DNA of 64,000 bases from Bugula neritina (lineage: Eukaryota > Bryozoa > Gymnolaemata > Cheilostomatida > Bugulidae), in NCBI GenBank assembly GCA_964035545.1, contig OZ037767.1:9104207-9168206 (forward strand). The letters run 5' to 3'. Below are positions 1 through 10,600 of this stretch, piece by piece (position 1 is the first letter of the stretch; each line of letters opens with the position of its first letter). The position numbers were made by a program, and so were the translations under genes. The notes under the pieces were generated by a model. It was not told the origin of the DNA. It saw only the letters and a list, made by a program, of their open reading frames with translations, and searched no databases.

Positions 1-1
1 A

Positions 2-1819
2 CGCTGGGACTCCCTGCGGATCGGGCCAGATGGTCTGCTGACCATCACCTTGGCCGCCGACCAGGGACACCCTGGTCGAGAAAGGGTGATCTGCCCAACC
101 GCCATGCGCCGGGAGCTAGTATGGGACACCCACCGACAGGCTCACGCCGGAATCCGGAGGGTGCTTACCAAGCTAAGGCTCCGGTGGTATTGGCCCCAAA
201 TGGAGCGTGACGTCCGACTAAGGATCAAACAATGCGAAGTCTGCCAGGCCAGCAAGCATGGCCGTCTTCCTAGGGAGGCGGGACGGCGTAGGCTCTATGC
301 TGGCAGGCCCTGGCAGGTGGTAGCTGTTGACTTGGTCGGACCCATGCCCCTCACCCCCAGAGGAAACAGCTGGATTCTAGTGTTGACCGACCACTTCACT
401 AGGTGGGCAGACGCACTGGCTATCCCAGACGCGTCTGCCCCGACAGTGGCCAGCACACTAGACCAGCGTGTATTCTGCTACTTTGGGCTGCCCGAGCAAC
501 TACACTCGGACCAGGGGTCGCAATTCCAGTCTCAACTGATGAGCGACCTCTGCCGCCTCTGGGGAGTAAACCAAAGTAGGACCACTCCGTACCACCCTCA
601 AGGTAACGGAGTGGTCGAACGCAACAACCGGATGCTGGGCGACGCACTCCGCAGTCTATTACTCGGCCGAGGCCAGGAGGAATGGGATCTCGTGTTGCCA
701 CAGGTTATGAGGGCCTATCGCAGTACGCCCCATACCAGCACCGGCGAGACCCCCAACCTCTTGACCTTCGGTCGTGAGACACGAGTGCCCGACCACCTCG
801 CCTATCACATTCCAGAACCAGAATACTCTGTCCACGAGTACGCTGGGGAAGTGGTGGAGCGTCTGAGAGTCGCACACGAAATACTGCGAGAGAAGCAGTG
901 GCAGGTGCGACAGGAAGACGCTGATGAACCACCTCTCTACCAGGCCGGAGACTGGGTCTGGATGATCAACTACCGTAGGCGTCGAGGACAGGCGGCTAAA
1001 TTACAGCCTAAGTTTGTAGGACCCTACGTAGTAGTTGAGGTGATGCCCAATCACACTTACAAGTTGGAGCGGTCTGGGCAAATATCTGTCCAGAATGAAG
1101 CCCGCTTGAAACCCTATTGGGCTAGCCCAGGTGCAGCCGGGGGTGCCCCCCCATTGTTAGAGCCCAGGAGGCAGACAACAATGCGCGGGCGGCGGCGGCA
1201 TAAACCCAATGATGAGTGGGTCATGCCACGGACAGAAGACTTGGCAAGGCAAGAGAGACCGCCTCCCCCAACGGGGCCACACCCTCTGCCTCCAGAGCCA
1301 AGCCGTCCGACCCCAGAGCTACCACCACCACTTCCGGAAATAAGTATACTTCCAGAAGTGCAAAACCCCCACACGGGAGGGGCTCCGTCCGGAGAGAACA
1401 GAGGGGAAGAAGGAACAACAGCTGACGGGAGGCAGGAAACACCACCAGTGGAGAATAACAACCCACTGGTGAGTACACCACCTCCCTCACCAGCTACACC
1501 ACCTTCCCCGGCGTCTACCACTAGTACATCTCCCCTCCTTGAAAGGGGACAACGCACTAGAAGGCCCCCAGCTTATCTTCAAGACTTCGTATGCGACCGC
1601 GTTACAAGCGGCAGGTATGGAAGTTCAGCTGGGCGCCGTACGGAAAGACTGGCAGCAAAGCGTGGGAGTTATGAACACCACGGAAAAACCAAGTTTTGCG
1701 AAAACGGAATAGCGAGTGGAATTACCACTCTCCGGGCACACATTTCCGGTCTCGCACAACAAACACGCTGCCCAGTCTTTTCCTACGCCGACGCGGTCAA
1801 GAGTAGACGTGCTTTCTAA
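2..1819 (+). CDS. Gypsy-type integrase (3' end of pol), 5' partial
   Basis: The frame is open from base 2, so this is the C-terminal part of a pol polyprotein, not a gene starting here. An HHCC zinc-binding region (THRQAHAG then CEVC) comes first. It is followed by the integrase catalytic core with its acidic residues in VDLVGP, HSDQG and GVVERNN. A GPY/F-type motif (KFVGPYVV) marks the C-terminal domain, and no chromodomain is visible. The last 200 or so residues form a Pro/Arg/Thr-rich tail that includes RRPPAYLQDF. The order HHCC, DDE, GPY/F is standard for Ty3/Gypsy integrases, which insert the cDNA copy into the genome in the nucleus. No stop or frameshift is seen. The TAA is at 1817-1819. 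Antisense frames over the proline-rich tail are shadows of this frame. Confidence 0.93.
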   Translation, partial: RWDSLRIGPDGLLTITLAADQGHPGRERVICPTAMRRELVWDTHRQAHAGIRRVLTKLRLRWYWPQMERDVRLRIKQCEVCQASKHGRLPREAGRRRLYAGRPWQVVAVDLVGPMPLTPRGNSWILVLTDHFTRWADALAIPDASAPTVASTLDQRVFCYFGLPEQLHSDQGSQFQSQLMSDLCRLWGVNQSRTTPYHPQGNGVVERNNRMLGDALRSLLLGRGQEEWDLVLPQVMRAYRSTPHTSTGETPNLLTFGRETRVPDHLAYHIPEPEYSVHEYAGEVVERLRVAHEILREKQWQVRQEDADEPPLYQAGDWVWMINYRRRRGQAAKLQPKFVGPYVVVEVMPNHTYKLERSGQISVQNEARLKPYWASPGAAGGAPPLLEPRRQTTMRGRRRHKPNDEWVMPRTEDLARQERPPPPTGPHPLPPEPSRPTPELPPPLPEISILPEVQNPHTGGAPSGENRGEEGTTADGRQETPPVENNNPLVSTPPPSPATPPSPASTTSTSPLLERGQRTRRPPAYLQDFVCDRVTSGRYGSSAGRRTERLAAKRGSYEHHGKTKFCENGIASGITTLRAHISGLAQQTRCPVFSYADAVKSRRAF

Positions 1820-1854
1820 TCCATCTGCATCCAAGCTTGAACGTCGAGTATGAG

Positions 1855-1862
1855 TATAAATA
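1855..1862 (+). promoter_or_regulatory. TATA box upstream of the extra Gypsy ORF
   Basis: TATAAATA lies between the end of pol and the ATG at 1905, about 43 bases upstream of that start codon. This spacing would suit an internal promoter for the downstream ORF. A splice-donor-like CAG/GTAAGC lies at about 1872-1879. The motif is seen; its function is inferred. Confidence 0.4.
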
Positions 1863-1904
1863 CCGAGTTCCCAGGTAAGCTTGCTTAGATCTAACACTCC
1901 ACTA

Positions 1905-2999
1905 ATGGAAATAGATCTCACCTCAGTCAACTCTGATTTAATCGATCTGATTGAATCACAGTTACTGGAGACAGAGTCACACGTGAATGACGACGAGAAC
2001 ATAGTAATGGCGGATGATCTACTAGATCTGGAGCTTGATAATATGTCTCTCAGTCAGTTTACACGTTCTGACACAGTCTCTCGAGTGCCGTATAAAAAGA
2101 TGCATGACTCTCAGACTAGTAACAGTCGATTGTCATCAGAATTATGCTGTAAAGATCAAACTCGATCTAACAATAATTCTGCTCTTTTAGACGCCACTCG
2201 CTCTCCTGACTACGGAGATATGCCACCATTAGAACTGGCCTGGAACAGTGAGACACCTCCTACCTCCCTACCAGACGTGTTACTTCAGCAGCATAGCTGG
2301 GTCGCACCAGAGACGGAAAAGCTGATTCAACTACACCGCGGCCATGACGGATGCACCACCTGCAGGCTGTGTCAGCAGCACTTCTCCACCCATCGCCGTT
2401 TGCGTGTCCACGTACCGCAGCACTTCCTAACTACTCTCTGTCCCTGTGGTGAATATAGTTACCACAGGGACTACATTCTCAGGCACCAGCGTACTATGGA
2501 CTGCCATGTAGGACACTTGTACGATGTGGACAAATACAACTTCCCCACCTTTCTCAATCTAATCAAACCTTTCATTAAAGATCTCCCCCGCTTTGAACGG
2601 CTCAAACACGGATTCCCCTCACCTCGCATCATCACTCACGGACCATGTCCAAGACCTCCCGGACATAGGAAACCTACCAAGCCGTCTCACTCTCCTCCCG
2701 CACAGACCATACCTCGTCCATCCACCCTACCTCGAGTTCTACTTCACCGAGTTGAGATACCCCAAAAACGACGTTCCCCCTCCCCCACTCCGATGCAGCC
2801 TTCTTCTAAACGACGATGGAGACCCTCCTCCCCGAAACGGCAGGCCCCTACAGCTCGCAACATAAAAGAAGTCGAGCTCCGTATGTATGAATTAGAAGCC
2901 GAGATTCAACGGTTGACTCCCAGAGTTGCTGCGGCCACTTCCGAAATGAAGACCCTTAAAGCTTCCGTGGCCCTCCTCAAACGGGGCGATCAAGACTGA
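1905..2999 (+). CDS. Extra post-pol ORF with C2H2-type zinc fingers
   Basis: This 364-residue ORF lies between pol and the 3' LTR, where env-like genes sit in some Gypsy elements. I see no signal peptide, membrane segment or fusion motif, so nothing suggests an envelope protein. The N-terminal third is acidic. The middle holds a C2H2 finger (CRLC, 12 residues, HVPQH) followed by a second cysteine/histidine cluster (CPCGEY to RHQRTMDCH). A basic Ser/Pro-rich stretch with KRRSPSP and SSKRRW is a plausible nuclear-localisation signal. The last 45 or so residues (KEVELRMYELEAEIQRL onward) have the heptad look of a coiled coil. I start at the ATG at 1905; the frame is open slightly upstream without another ATG. 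A DNA- or RNA-binding accessory protein is the simplest guess, and the function is unknown. Confidence 0.75.
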   Translation: MEIDLTSVNSDLIDLIESQLLETESHVNDDENIVMADDLLDLELDNMSLSQFTRSDTVSRVPYKKMHDSQTSNSRLSSELCCKDQTRSNNNSALLDATRSPDYGDMPPLELAWNSETPPTSLPDVLLQQHSWVAPETEKLIQLHRGHDGCTTCRLCQQHFSTHRRLRVHVPQHFLTTLCPCGEYSYHRDYILRHQRTMDCHVGHLYDVDKYNFPTFLNLIKPFIKDLPRFERLKHGFPSPRIITHGPCPRPPGHRKPTKPSHSPPAQTIPRPSTLPRVLLHRVEIPQKRRSPSPTPMQPSSKRRWRPSSPKRQAPTARNIKEVELRMYELEAEIQRLTPRVAAATSEMKTLKASVALLKRGDQD

Positions 3000-3338
3000 T
3001 GGCAGCTGTATCCTTCCCCTCTACTCCTCTGACTATCCACACCTGCAGGTGGTGACGATCTCTCTCTGTTCCTTCCCTCCTCTGACCGTCTCTAGTCGGT
3101 GTTGCACGATCTCCGTACATGTGATTACAATATTCCGTTTTACTATTTTTTTTATATATATACTTTTCTCATGTCAATCTAGATTGCTCAATAGTGTGTA
3201 AGCTCTTTTGGAAATATCCACCTTACGTGATGTTCAGATCTTATATTTTTTTTTTTTGGTTTTTTTTGTAATAAATTGTTTTATTTTTATTTTTTTGGGT
3301 GCATATCAGGAAGGTATGCTTCCTGCTGGGGGGGGCGG

Positions 3339-3630
3339 TGTAATGGGGCGTGGTTTACGCCTCATGCGTATCCCCCTGCCAATCAGAGAGTGATTGGCAA
3401 TTATTGGATGAAGCCAAGCAGAACAATTTATATTAGTTAGTTAGCGTATACTTGCCGTGATGTAAAGTAACCTTGTACTACTACTTATAGAGATTTTTAC
3501 GCCATTATTACAGTTTTATAATAAAGTCTTACACACGAAAATAAGAGTGAATTGCTTGTGACTAAATGCACATTGCTCACTAGAAGCCCACACAAACATT
3601 GTGCTTCGCACAACAATACTTGTAATCACA
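3339..3630 (+). repeat. 3' LTR of the Gypsy element
   Basis: The left boundary TGTAATGGGG follows a G-rich tract (TGCTGGGGGGGGCGG) that serves as polypurine tract. Inside are an inverted motif (GCGTGGTTTACGC), an AT-rich promoter-like part near 3427 and AATAAA at 3520-3525 for the R region. The right end, around CGCACAACA (about 3630), is a guess from the usual CA ending and the return to AT-rich DNA. No second copy is in the window to confirm the length of about 290 bp. Confidence 0.6.
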
Positions 3631-4663
3631 CGCATGACTAGTGCTCACGGCTTGGTAAAATATTTATTAAAATAAAAATACAGGCATTGTCACTACTACA
3701 TGCCAAACCAAAATTAAAAGTATATAAAAAAATACATTCAATTTGCAATTTGTATAATCCTAATCTAGACTTATATTGACAACTTAATCGCTACAAACGA
3801 TGGTCAATCTCAAACTCAACATAATTATAAAAAATGCAATGATTTATTACAGATCAAATAAAAGAGATCAAGTTATTACTCACACTGCAGAGAAAAGAAA
3901 ACAATAATGAAGTATGCAATATCAACTTTCATCTGCATCATCTTTATAGCTGTTATCCCTATTAGTATTACTATAATCTAAAGCATTTTGTGTTAAAATG
4001 AAGCAATTAATGATTAATCAATTCAAGTTTTTTTATTATAACTATATCAATATCATTATTAATAATAATAACAATATTATAGTTATGATATTAATATAAA
4101 TTATTCAATTTTATATTGATATTGTGATTACTGATTATCAATATGATTATGAGTCTTATCAATTTGAATTAGAGCGAGAGTTAACCTTGCGACTTATCTT
4201 TTGAAATGAAGTAAAAGAACAATAAGATAAATAAAAACAAGTTGAAACGTTTTAAATAGTTGCTTGAGACCCAAAAAACAACACTACTACGAACTTATAT
4301 GATCATATTGATATTATTTCATCAGTAAACCCCACATTAGGATTCTAGTAGTAGTACAGCACTTTGCTTGCGAGGTTGCCATGGAAAGGTAAGACTAATA
4401 TGTATAACATTCGTGCGGATGTTACAACCTCCCGCACTAATATTTTAACCAGCAAATTGAATACTCGCTATCGGATACTCCAGGTAACGTGGTTATTAAC
4501 GAGTCCAGGTCAAGATATTTATCACTTCAAAAGACCAACGTTTCAAAAGTAATGATAAAAACTACAAATAAAAATCAGTAGAAACCGTTGGCGTCGCCTT
4601 GTACTTGTACCACAAAATAGCTGACGTTATTTTACATCATACTTGAAATATCTACCTAACTAG
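3631..4663. other. AT-rich spacer upstream of GALNT
   Basis: AT-rich DNA with short A/T tandem stretches around 4030-4170. A higher-GC patch at about 4350-4510 (TTGCGAGGTTGCCATGG and later) could be promoter or 5' untranslated sequence of the GALNT gene. No coding exon is convincing here. Confidence 0.5.
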
Positions 4664-7600
4664 ATGAGACGATGTATGCGATGCATAACTACATTAATAG
4701 CCCTATGGCTATTAATGATGACGATGTATTTATTTCATTTATGGGGTTTCCCTCTTTTCTCTAAATTAGTAAGTACTACTTTTATTTAAATTTGATCATG
4801 CTCATTTAATATCTGTTAAGACTTAATACAACCCCTAGAATTTTCAACTTTTATACCCAGGTAATTGTAGTTCTTATACCATTAAATTTATTAATAATAA
4901 TAATATTAATAATCATATTCATAATCAATATGAATATCATAATCATAATGATTATCATTATGATTATGATAAAATTAAATATAATAATTATTAATATTAT
5001 AATTATAGTGATAATCATAATATTATTAATGTAAATCATTAATCATAATATTAATTCAATTGAAAATTATATTGATACTCAATTATTTATAACACATTTA
5101 ATAATACTAATAGTTAATACTGGCTGGACTGTGATGTTGTTATGTATTTGTAAAAATTAGGAGTTTTTTAGTTATTCATGAACCTACCATGTTATAGTAA
5201 ATCATAGCCTTTGGGTTAGCTTGGAGAGGGTGTATTGATCTATGTTGCTTGTCTTTGCTGCAAGGTAACTCCATCTCCTGTTCTAATCTGTAGAAAGAGT
5301 TTGGCCTCTGGGCTAAGGTATTTGTCTAGCGGTCCTTCACAGTCTAGGATCCTGGGCTGAGCATACACTAGCATACCTAACACCTAACTCATTCACAATC
5401 TCTCGGTATACACACAAGATATGTGTGTTCAGAGGCTGTGTATCTGAATACTCTATGCACAATTTCCACAGTCTATTCCACACATACTCTCATATATTCT
5501 TAATAAATTATTCCTAGTTATCATGAAGGCCACTCCTACACTATACTTTTTTATTATTGCAGCTATATTTATTAAATGAAGTTGTGCTCTCTGTGCATAT
5601 AGACTAATAGCAAGAAAAGATAACTAAGTAATTCAAAACTATGGTATGTGCCTTTCGTTCAGGTTGTTTGTCTGGTGGTTATTCCCAGTTTTGGTTTCTG
5701 TCGTGTTATGCCCTATCACATTCTTAAATGTGTATTCACAATATCTTCTCAACTCTACCTTAACAAGTACTCTCTATACACTCTTTAGCTACATTCTCAT
5801 ACATACTTTCTTATGTACTGCTATTCATTATGTTATTCATAACCATCACACTAGCCACACCTACATTCTGTAAATGTAGCCAGATTGACCTGAATTATAA
5901 TTATGTTTTTGTCATGACTAGGGATAGCTGTTTGATTATAAATTACTCACTTGATCGAGCTTAAGTTTCAATATTACTTGAACTTATATGGGATTTAACT
6001 AAGCATTACTATTATTAGAATGAATAGTCTATTTTTTAATTTTATTGATAAATGTAAAATCAATAAAAAGTATATGCATTCATAATCATAGGTTGCACTA
6101 CAATAATTATAATTATTGTGATCATGCTTGTCTGATTTTTAATGTTTTTAGGCTGGAAGCAACTCTATAAGTAAAGTAGCAATGGCCAAGTTTGACCACA
6201 AGTCATATATTGATAAAAAGAAGTTGGCAGTTTCTGACGACCCTTACAAGTCGAATAAGTTCAATCAGAAAGCTAGCGATAGCATGGCGTTAGACCGGCC
6301 TGTTCCAGATGTGCGCCTTCCTGGGTAATGATTAGCTTCATTATGTTGACAATATTACATCCAGTAACTGTTGACGCATCTAAGAGATGGGATAGACATT
6401 CTATCTACATGTTGTAAAACTTTAAGTGTAAAATTAAAATAAAATGTTTTAGTAAAGTTAGTTTGCATCTCGGGCATTTAGCCAGATTGGAGCCTGTGTA
6501 GCTTTTGTGACAGTCACCAGTCACAATTGGTTACAACTTCACAGCCAGTCTCTACTGGCCACACCTATCAATGCAGAATCACATGTTTTAATTATTTAAA
6601 ATGATTGCATTAGCTCGTAGCTGAAGTTTTCAATATCATTTTATTTATTTAGCATTTCAGTATTCCAATATTTCCCTCCTACTGTAATGTACTTTTTTCG
6701 CTTGACTGACTAAAATACAAAATTCTGATATGATCTATTAATGTAATACCATTCTATTATCTATAAATGTAATAAAATGGCAGTTAATTATACAACACTT
6801 ATTGATAAAGAAAACTTTCCCTGATTGTATTATTCTTGACACTAGTAGACACCAACCCTGGAGGTAGTATTGTTATATTTCCTGATAGGTTGCAAAGGAA
6901 CTGATGTTTTACTGCTTGTTTATTTTATCAAAGTAGGTTAATAGTGTGATAAGACAATTCAGGTGCCACAGAATATTATCCTTACAATGAGTAAAGACAT
7001 GCTTATCAACTCTTGATATATAGCGATGACTGCCTATTGTTTACAGGGTTATAATTGACTGTATTTGTTCTGTAGGTGTTCCAAAATAGAATACAACCCT
7101 GCGGATTTACCCGACACTAGCGTGATTATAACATTTCATAATGAGGCTCGATCAACCTTACTCCGCACCATTGTCAGGTACTCAGTCTTTGAGGGCTTTT
7201 AAACTGCTCCCTGTCTATTTCATGTGTGCAACCTTTTGTTTGTCTTTCACCCACGTTCAATATTGTAAGCTATTCCAATCATCAACTTTGTAGTATATTC
7301 TTGTATAGCAATGTGCTGTCTGTGTGTCTATTTTCAGTGTGATAAATAGAAGTCCGCCATCTTTAATAAAAGAGATAATATTGGTTGATGACTTCAGTGA
7401 TGACGGTAAGATGAATTTTCAATTTTAAAATCAATAATTGTACGAATATATGATGTTGAAACGTAGAGAGAGGGTGAGCTCAAAGCTACAATATTCTTAC
7501 GTTTAAACCCTCTCCTTATGTGTATTGTATAATATATGTGCTAAAGTAGTTTAGTTTTGCCCTCTTAGTCTTTGATTTCCACACACCATTATTTCATTCT

Positions 7601-10600
7601 CCCACCTCACCATTCTTTCTACCCCACCCTAAACCCTTGTAGATCTCAGGTAGGTAAAGCAAAGCATTATTAACAGTGTTATTTTATTCCTCTATTTCAA
7701 TCGTCTTGCAACTACAATCTGGTGATAGAAACTTTGGTTTCTCACCACATTCTCTTAGTCTGCAGCCTCACTTTGATTGCTCCTTTAGCCTCAGTAGTCA
7801 AATCACTTCCTGTTTGACCTTGACATATTCTTTGACTCTTGAGGCTATGCCTGGCTGCACCTCCTCGTACTCTGCCAGACATCCTTTAATCTTTAGTTGA
7901 TGCATAGATTGTGCTGTAGCATGAATACATGGTTTTGTTGACTGCAATACTAGTGTCAGTAATGATGCAATACTAGTGTCAATACTGGGTACATCTAATA
8001 TATAAATAGCAGGTGAGGTCTCTCAGGATTACAAAGTTACATATTATTTCTGTGCACAGTTCACCAATTTCTCCTCTTGTGTTGTGCGTAGAGTCTGATG
8101 GAGCCACTCTGGCAACTATTGATAAAGTGATAGTCATAAGAAACAAGAAGCGGGAAGGGCTAATTAGGTCAAGGGTCAAGGGCGCTGACAGCGCTACTGG
8201 GAAAGTGCTGACCTTTTTGGATAGTCACTGTGAGTGTAACGAGAAGTGGCTGGAGCCGCTGCTTTCCCGGGTTCATGAGGTAAGATGTCTTCAGCAGCCA
8301 TTGTTGTACATGCTGCGGCGCTGAAATTGAAGATGATTTCCTTTTATTGGAGTCATTTTACTTCATTTAATACACACCAGCAAATTAGGGCTGAAAATTG
8401 AACTTTTGGTATTTTGAGTTTTAGTATACTGTTTTTAATTATATATATTAGGAACAATGAAAATGATCTTGCAACAATAAATCGTAATGTCATTACCATA
8501 ACTGCAAAGCGGAAATTTATTTCTATTGGGCACACCCATCATTAAAATTTTTAAAACTATCATTTTAATCATTCTATTCACATCTGAAACATGTTAGTTA
8601 AACAGAGGAGAGGTCAATTTATTTAGCTCTAGTGTTGATGTATTCCACAAGTTGGACTTCCTGTAAAACACGACAATATGTGATGTGGTAGCAGTAGGTT
8701 ACTGCTCGTGAAGGCTATTAGGCTTATATTATGGCCGCAAGAAGGCTTAGCTCAACAGACACACCGAGTGATGTATTCAAATGCTTCCGCTGTGACCGCA
8801 TATGCAGATCACTGATAGGACTCAGAAGTCATCAAGCTACTCACAAACAGCTGTTTGCAGACATCATACTCTACTTAGAGGGATAGCAAAGAGAGAGAGA
8901 GAGACTATTAGTATTAGTATTACTATTAGTATTACTCACTTAGAGGAATAGCAGAGAGAGTGAGGGGGAGGGAGAGAGAGAGAGGGGGAGGGGAGGGGAG
9001 GGAGAGAGAGAAAGGGGGAGAGGGAGAGGGGGGAGAGGGAGAGGGAAAGAGAGAGAGATTATTGCTACCACATTACAACGTTGTGTAGTTTATGTTCTAT
9101 TTGAAGGATTAAAGGGTTTAGTGTTTGTGGGTTGTCAAATAGGTTTCATAGAATGATATGGTTCATTGGTTTGATAGTTTAATGCCATTTACTAACTGTT
9201 GTGCAAAAGTCATTATGAAAACTTACATTATGGCTAAAAGTGTACCAAAAAATGTAGAAAATAAGTGAACTTTACTAGGTATTTAATTATTTGGTTTTAT
9301 CTGTTAACACTACATTAATTTTGGGCAAAAAATAGATATATTAGCAGCTAGAATTTTATTAAATGGGCAAAAACTGAAGAAACACAATGTGTACTAAATT
9401 GAGTAAATTCACTCATAAAGTTGTGTTGCTGTTAAAAAATAGTTTATACTCTAATCAGAGGTTTCTAGTTTGTTGAAAGTGTTAAGACCTAAAATGTATA
9501 TATAACAGCTAATTTATTATATCCACCACTGCTGTTTATATTATATATCCACCACTGCTATTTATATTATATATCCACCACTGCTATTTATATTATATAT
9601 CCACCACTGCTATTTATATTATATATCCACCACTGCTATTTATATTATAAAAAACTCACCCAAGTTTATAGTCACTATACCTGAGAAAATCCCCTGATGA
9701 AAGGGTTTTTAGAGCGGGCTAAGGACTTATTCATATGTGGCACAGGAGCAATTAGGAATTGTTGCTCTTTCCAACGGCAACATTGTGCTCAAACCACGGA
9801 TCTTGTGTTTACTAGGCTATTACTCTAGCTATTACACCATGACTGCTCCATACTTCCATTTATATCATGCTGATGCTATATTTAGAACCGCAAGGCAGTT
9901 GTCTCCCCTGTGATTGATGTCATCAGCATGGATACATTCGCATATGTGGCAGCTGCTAGCAACTTGAAAGGAGGGTTTGACTGGAACCTGGTGTTCAAAT
10001 GGGACAGCATGACTAAGCAGGAGATGGCAGAGAGAGCTAAGGACCCACTGTCACCCATCAAGTAACTTCTTTCTGTCATATGAGTTGTGATGACATTTGC
10101 TTGCCTAAAGTGTATAGTCTAGTATAGTATAGTACAGTATAGTATAGTATATTACAGTATAGTATAGCACAGTGCAGTATAGTAGAGTATAGTAGAGTAT
10201 ATTATAATATAGTGCAGCTGACTTCAATGCTGACACTAAAGGAATACACAAGTTTTATATTTCAAAGAATCAAAGTGCTTTGTTCTAGTATTTTCTAGTA
10301 CTTTTCATAATAAAGCAACTTTGAAGGATTGGCATAGAGAAATAGAACAAGAAAGTGTAGCCATTCCATGAAGACATTGTTTAGTGTTGATGTACCACTG
10401 TGTGGTGTTGTAGGACTCCACTGATAGCTGGTGGACTGTTCAGCATTGAAAGGAAATGGTTCTATGACGTTGGTAAATATGATATGCAGATGGAAATCTG
10501 GGGCGGAGAGAATCTAGAAATTTCTCTTAGGATTTGGCAATGTCACGGTTCACTGGAGATTCTACCGTGTAGTCGAGTGGGTCATGTTTTTCGTAAGCAG

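Larger units (their letters stand above)
1..3630 (+). mobile_element. Ty3/Gypsy LTR retrotransposon, 3' half
   Basis: The left edge cuts an LTR retrotransposon whose 3' half is present. In order it holds the integrase end of pol (2-1819), a short spacer with a TATA box (1855), an additional ORF (1905-2999), a non-coding stretch (3000-3325), a purine-rich tract (about 3326-3338) and a terminal repeat starting TGTAAT at 3339. GC content is clearly higher up to about 3.0 kb than in the AT-rich host DNA that follows, which marks it as inserted DNA. Both reading frames are intact, so this copy looks young. Gag, protease, RT, RNase H and the 5' LTR would lie left of the window. The right boundary near 3630 is approximate because the 5' LTR is not available for comparison. 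Confidence 0.85.

Noticed and set aside
1114-1557. Antisense frames over the integrase tail
   Set aside because: They arise from the GC-rich, proline-coding sequence of the sense frame and show no domain.
4364-4552. Plus-strand frame upstream of GALNT
   Set aside because: No similarity and no splice link needed; the ATG at 4664 followed by a signal anchor explains the N-terminus.
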